A DNA stretch of 64,000 nt from an uncultured Eubacteriales bacterium. Its GTDB lineage: Bacteria; Bacillota; Clostridia; Christensenellales; Aristaeellaceae. The stretch covers positions 1 through 64,000 of the forward strand of contig CACYTF010000019.1 in NCBI GenBank assembly GCA_902777335.1, given 5' to 3'. Position numbers and translations under genes: made by a program. This document shows, piece after piece, positions 12,601 to 18,600 of this stretch. Each line of letters opens with the position of its first letter. The stretch's first letter is position 1. Under the pieces are notes generated by a model. The model ran no database searches. It was not told where the DNA came from and was given only the letters and a program-made list of their open reading frames with translations.

Positions 12601-15600
12601 CTGGTGCGCATCAGCAACACCGTGAAGGCCACGCTGGGGAACAACGTGACCGTCGCCAAGCGCGAGGATTCCGAGGGCGGCGTCTCCATCGTGGCCGACG
12701 ACGCCACCAACGCCCGCCTGATCGGCGGCGCGGTGTCCGGCGGTCCGGCGAACAAGAGCGCGGGCGTCACCGTGACCTACATGAAGGACGAGGACGAGGC
12801 CATCGTCTCCATTGGCAAGAACGCGAATATCACCGGCGCGGGCGACGTGACCATCGCCGCGAAGGGCGATACCGACGCCCAGGCCTTCAACGCCGCGGCC
12901 AGCGTCAATACAAGCGATAAGGCCAGCTTCACCGTTGGCGGCGCGCTGAACATACTGCTGCTGAACAACAAGGCCAAAACCGATGTCGGCGACGGCGCGA
13001 AGCTGACCGCCGGCGGCAAGCTGAACGTGACCGCCGGCGCGGACATGGACCTGAAGCTGGTGTCCGTGGGCGTGGCCGGGGCGAGGAAGGCGGTGGCCGC
13101 GGGCGGCACCGTGGCCTGGATCGAGGACGACGCCGCATCCACCGTGACCATCGGCAAGGACCACGCGCTGAAGGCGGCGGACGACGTGACCGTCCGGGCG
13201 AAGACCACCGACCGGCTGCTGTCGGTGCTGGCCAGCGCCAGCGCCGCGCTGGAGAACGATAAGACGTCCTTTGCCGGCGCGCTGAACATACTCCAGTCCA
13301 GAGCCAAGGGCATCACGACCTTCGGCGCGGGCGGCAAGGATCACGGCGTGACCTCCGAGGGCGGCAATGTGAACCTGCTCGGCGAAACCGACACGCGGGC
13401 GATCAACGTCACCGTTTCCGCGGCGGGCAGCCGGGGCAAGGCCATCGGCCTGTCCGTGAACGCCAACCTGTTCCGGCGTGAGTCCACCGTGGACATCGCG
13501 GGCGGCAGCGGCTACGCCATCAGCGCCGCGAAGGACGCGCTGATCGAGGCCTCCGGCAACGACACCACCGTGATGGCGGCCCTGGCCCTGGCGGGCAGCA
13601 CAAGTAAGACCGCCTTCGGCGGCAACCTGCCCATCATCTCCAGCGCCAATACGCTGAAGACCACCCTCGGCTCCGGCAGCGTCAGCGCTTCGGGCGAGGC
13701 GGCGATCTCCTCCCATCTGAAGGATCGCACCTACGCCATCGCCGGCAGCATCGCGCTGTCCAATGCCGGCAGTGCCGTGGGCGGCACGGCCCTGCTGGCC
13801 TCCAAGCGGAGCACCGTCAAGACCGACCTGGGCACAAGCGCCGTCACCGCCCTCGGCGCCAGCGGAAAGCTGGCGGAGCGCGTGGCGGGCAGCCCGAGCT
13901 TCAAGGGCCTGTACGTGGGCGCTACGGTGGACAACACCACCGTCACCGGCGCGGCGGGCGTGGCCCTGGGGGGCAATAAGGGCGTCACCGCCAACGGCGT
14001 GCTGCTGTCCAGCGAGAACACCGTCGAGGCCGACGCCTCGAAGGCGAAGCTGACCAGCAACGGAAAGTGGAAGGACGGCTCCGTCCGCATGCGCTATCTG
14101 GCGACCGACGGCTGGTGGTATGTGACGACCCACAAGATCTCCACCCTCGTCAACACGGACCTGAAGAAGCTGAAAAACGGCACCTACAGGAAGCTCGGCT
14201 ATCAGGTGAACGGCGTATACCACTATGTCGATCTGAACGATCCGAACTTCGACGAGCTGAAGATCAGCGGCGATGTCAACGTGGTGGCGAAGAACGACGT
14301 GTACAACGCGGTGTTCGCGGGCGGCCTGAACTTCGGCAAGTCGCTGGGCGTCGGCGCGAACGTGGTGGTGCTGTCCTCGAACAACACGGTGACCGCCAAG
14401 GCCCATGAAATCGACGCCTTCGGCAACGCCAACGTGACCGCGGACAACCAAGAGAAGCACCTGCTGATCAACGTGAACGCGGGCGGCTCCGGCAAGACGG
14501 CCGTGGAGCTGGGCGTGTCTGTGGCCGACCTGGGCAACAAGGTCAACGCCATCGTCGCCAGCGAAGTGAAGTCCCGCGATGGCGACTTCAATCTGAAGGC
14601 CAACAACACCACCGACCTGACCGACGTGGCCGTGGCGGTGGCGGGCGCGGGCAAGAACGCCGTCACCCCGGTGTTCGTGTACACCGGCTTCTCCGGCGAG
14701 ACCAACGCCACGCTGCAGTCCGGCACTGTGTCGGCCGCCAGGGGCGCGACCGTCAAGGCCGATTCCAACAAGACCATCGACCAGTACACCGTCGGCGCGT
14801 CCTTCGCGGGCCAGACGGCGATTTCCGGCGCGGTCTCCATCGTGTCGGTGAAGGATGGGACCAACGCCCAGACGGCGGCGGGCACCGACATCACCGCCAG
14901 GACGCTGAACCTTGAGGCCGGCAGCGACTACAAGTTAGTGGGCGCATCCGCCGCGGTGGCGGGCTCCGGCAGCAACGCCGTGGCCGTCAACGGTCTGGTG
15001 ACCGTCATGAAGGCCTCGACGCTGGCCGAGCTGGGCGGCGACGCCACGGCCACAAACGGCGCGGCGAACGTGTACGCGCACTCCAAGCGCGACGTCGTCG
15101 ACGTGGCGGCCTCCGTGGCGGCCTCCGGCCAGAACGCCGCGGGCATCACCGTGATGGCGCTGGTGGCCGGCGACAGGATGACCCAGGACGCTGCCGACCA
15201 GTTGACCTACGGCAGCGGCGGCAAGGCCAAGAACCGGAAGGCCTTCGACGCCTCCGCCGTCGTGAACCAGTTGGGCAAGATGGGCGTCAACACCAAGCCC
15301 ATGGGCGGCATGGCCGACGACCTGAAGGGCGACGGCGAGAACATGGATACCCATGTGGGCTCCAACGGCGGCTTCGACGTGGCCTCCGGCTATACCAGCG
15401 ACGGCGTCTACAACGGCGGCAGCAGTGAGAATGCCAAGGCCGATGAGACGAAGGATGTGAAGAACGCCAAGAAGATCGGCGCCAGCGCCCGCAGCGCGGA
15501 TCCGAAGGATTCCGTGACGGCCCGCGTCTCGAGCGGCGTCACCGTGAACGCCAAGGGCGTGGCGGTGAAGGCCGAGCAGGAGACGCTGGCTGACCTGTTC

Positions 15601-18600
15601 GGCGCCACCGTGGGCGCGGCGGGCAGCATCGGCGGCGGCCTGAGCTTCACGCTGGCCAAGCTGCGCAGCAACGTGATCGCCGCGTCACTGGGCGATATCA
15701 ACGCGAATCAGAAGGACGTCAGCGTCCAGGCGATCTCAAAGTCCGGCGAAGTGACCCCCGAGGCGGGCTCCGATGAGGAGGCCCGCATGGCCGGCGCGAT
15801 CAAGACCCTGGGCAGCAAGCTGAACCCGACCAAGCGCTCCATCCGCGCCATCGGCGTGGCGGCGGGCGTGGGCGGCACGGCCGGCGCGGCCATCGCCGCG
15901 GGCGCGGTGCGCACCGACAACATCACCAGCGCCACGCTGGGCGGCACCATCACCGACGCGGGGAAGGTGGCCGTGACCAGCGACCACAAGTACAGCCACA
16001 TGCTGGCGGCCACCGTCGGCCTGGCCGGCGGCGGCGAGGCGGGCATCGCCGCGTCCATCGCGGGCGTCGGCGCCTACGGCACGGTATCCGCGAAGCTGGA
16101 CGACGACGCGATCATCAAGGGCGCGAATCCCGAGGTGTCCGTCACCACGGATTCCGCGGTGAACGCCGATACCGTGGCGCTGAGCGCGGCCATCGGCGGC
16201 GGCGCGGGCGTGGCGGCAGGCCTCAGCTTCGTGCGCAACGAGCTGACCCAGAACACCTCCGTGGACCGCGGCGCGAAGATCGACAATACCAACAGCGCAA
16301 ACGGCGGCGCGCTGACCGTGCTGGGCAAGTCCGTCACCAAGGCCAACAGCCTGCTGATGGGCCTGAGCGGCGGCACCGTGGGCGTGGGCATCGGCGTGGG
16401 CGTCGCCAACGTCAAGCCCACCCTGAAGACCACCGTGGGCGTGAACGGCTCCGGAACGACCGCCTTGAACAGGCTGGGCACGGTGAAGGTGCAGAACGAC
16501 GTGTCCAGCACGGCCAACGCGAACATACTGGCCGTCACCGCGGGCGTCGGCGCCGTGGGCGCGAACGTGCTGCTGGTGTACAACGACACCAGCGCCACCG
16601 CGAAGGCCGCGAACGTCTCCGGCAGCATGGACAACTTCACCATCGACGGCCAGCTGGACGCGGCGGCCAATTCCGACGCGGTGTCCGTCGCCGCCGGCGG
16701 AGTCGCGGTGGGCGTGAACGTGAACTACGTGGACGTGAACTCCGACAACACCGCCGAGCTGGATGCCGACAACTTCAGGGCGACCGTCGCGAAGAAGCTG
16801 TCCGTGACCGCCGGCGACGAGAAGGGCAAGCGCGTGACCTCCGCCGTCACCCAGTCCGCCACCGGCACCGCCGGCGCCATCGCCGTGGGCGTGAACGTGT
16901 CCGTGGCCCGCAACCGGGCGCTCAACGACGCGATCATCACCGGCAAGGAACTGAACGCGGCCGACGTGACGCTGGGCAGCTACGGCAAGGGCACCGTGAA
17001 GGCGACCATGGACGGCGTCTCCGTGGGCGGCATCAAGATCACCGCTTCGGTGATCGACGCCCTGAACGAGACCACCAACCGGGCGCGGATGACCCTCAGC
17101 GGGGCGTTGAACGGCAATCTGAAGGCCGAAAGCAAGGTGACGGGCGAGACCACCGCCAAGCTGACCACCGGCGGCGGCAGCATCGTGGGCATCGACACCA
17201 ACGTGGCCACGGCCTACGGCAAGACCAACGCGCTGACCACCGTCAGCCTCGGCAAGGCGAGCGCCGAACAGCGCACCGTCACGGCGACGGCGAACGGCAG
17301 CGACAACGTGACCACCGAAATCGACAACAAGATCGGCCTGAACGCCATCAGCGTGGCGACGATGGTGGGCGCGGCCCACGCGCAGGATGTGTACAGCGCG
17401 AAGGTGAAGCTGAATGGCGGCGACTACAAGCTGACCGGCGTCTCCGTCAGCACCGAATCCGACATCGACGTCAAGTCCACCGTCACCCCGTCTTCCTCCG
17501 GCGTCAACCTGTCCGGCGCGTCGGTGGGCGTGAACAGCTCCACCGCCACCAGCACGGCCTACGCGGGCTCAGAGCTGGAGCTGCTCTCCGCGAAGCTCAT
17601 TACGGATGACGACGTGGATGTCAAGACGACCACCTCGTCGAACGCGGAGGCCGTCGTAAAGCCGGCCACGTTCTCATGGGGTGTCGCCATCGACGTGGGC
17701 GTGAACAGGGTCAAGTCCGACCTGAAGAACACTCAGGCGGCCACGCTGCGGCTCAACAAGGGCCAGATCACGGGCGCGGAGAATGTGAATGTAAAGAGCC
17801 TGGTGAAAAAGGCCGATTCGAAGGCCACCGTCAGCACCAGTGGCGCGGACAAGGACAACAGGAGCCGCGTGAAGCTGGGCGCGGTCTCCGCCGATTCCAA
17901 CATTGCCAAGGCGAACGAGCGCCTGGGCAGCACGGCGGCCGTCATCGGCGAGGGCGGTAAAGAGGCGACGATCAGCTATAATACCTACTACAATATGTAT
18001 TACCGCAGCTCGGGCATCTTCTATGCCAGAATCACGCCGGAGCAATACGCTGAATACCAGAAAAACGGATACATGAAAATGGCGTACAGGTTCAGCAAGG
18101 TTGAAGAGCCCATCATCGGCATTGTATATGATGACAACGTGATCAGCGCGAATGCCCTGACCGTCCTGGCGGGCACGACCGACGAGAGCGTGGAGACCAC
18201 CTCCCAGGCCTATACCCAGGGCGCGGCCCAGGCCGGGCTGATCACCGTGGGCAACCTGGACGGCGAAGCGCATACCAACGAGAAGATCAGCGCCATGTTC
18301 AGCGGCGCGGTCGCGAACGTGACCGGCACCGCGCAGATCAACGCCGCCGGCAATACCAAGGCCAACGGCAAGGGCACCATGCCCGGCAGCCTGTCTCTGG
18401 TGGGAAAGGGCAGCTCCAATATGAAGGCGGGCGTCGGTGAGAACGGCGACCGGCAGACCGTGAAGGCGCTGGTCGGCGACGGCGCGAAGCTGACCGCCGG
18501 GCTCATCCAGATCTTCGCGACCAACATCGGAAACGCCGTCTCCGGCATTGAGAAGGGCGTCTCGGTGTCCCTGGCCAGCGTCGGCGATTCCAGCCAGCCC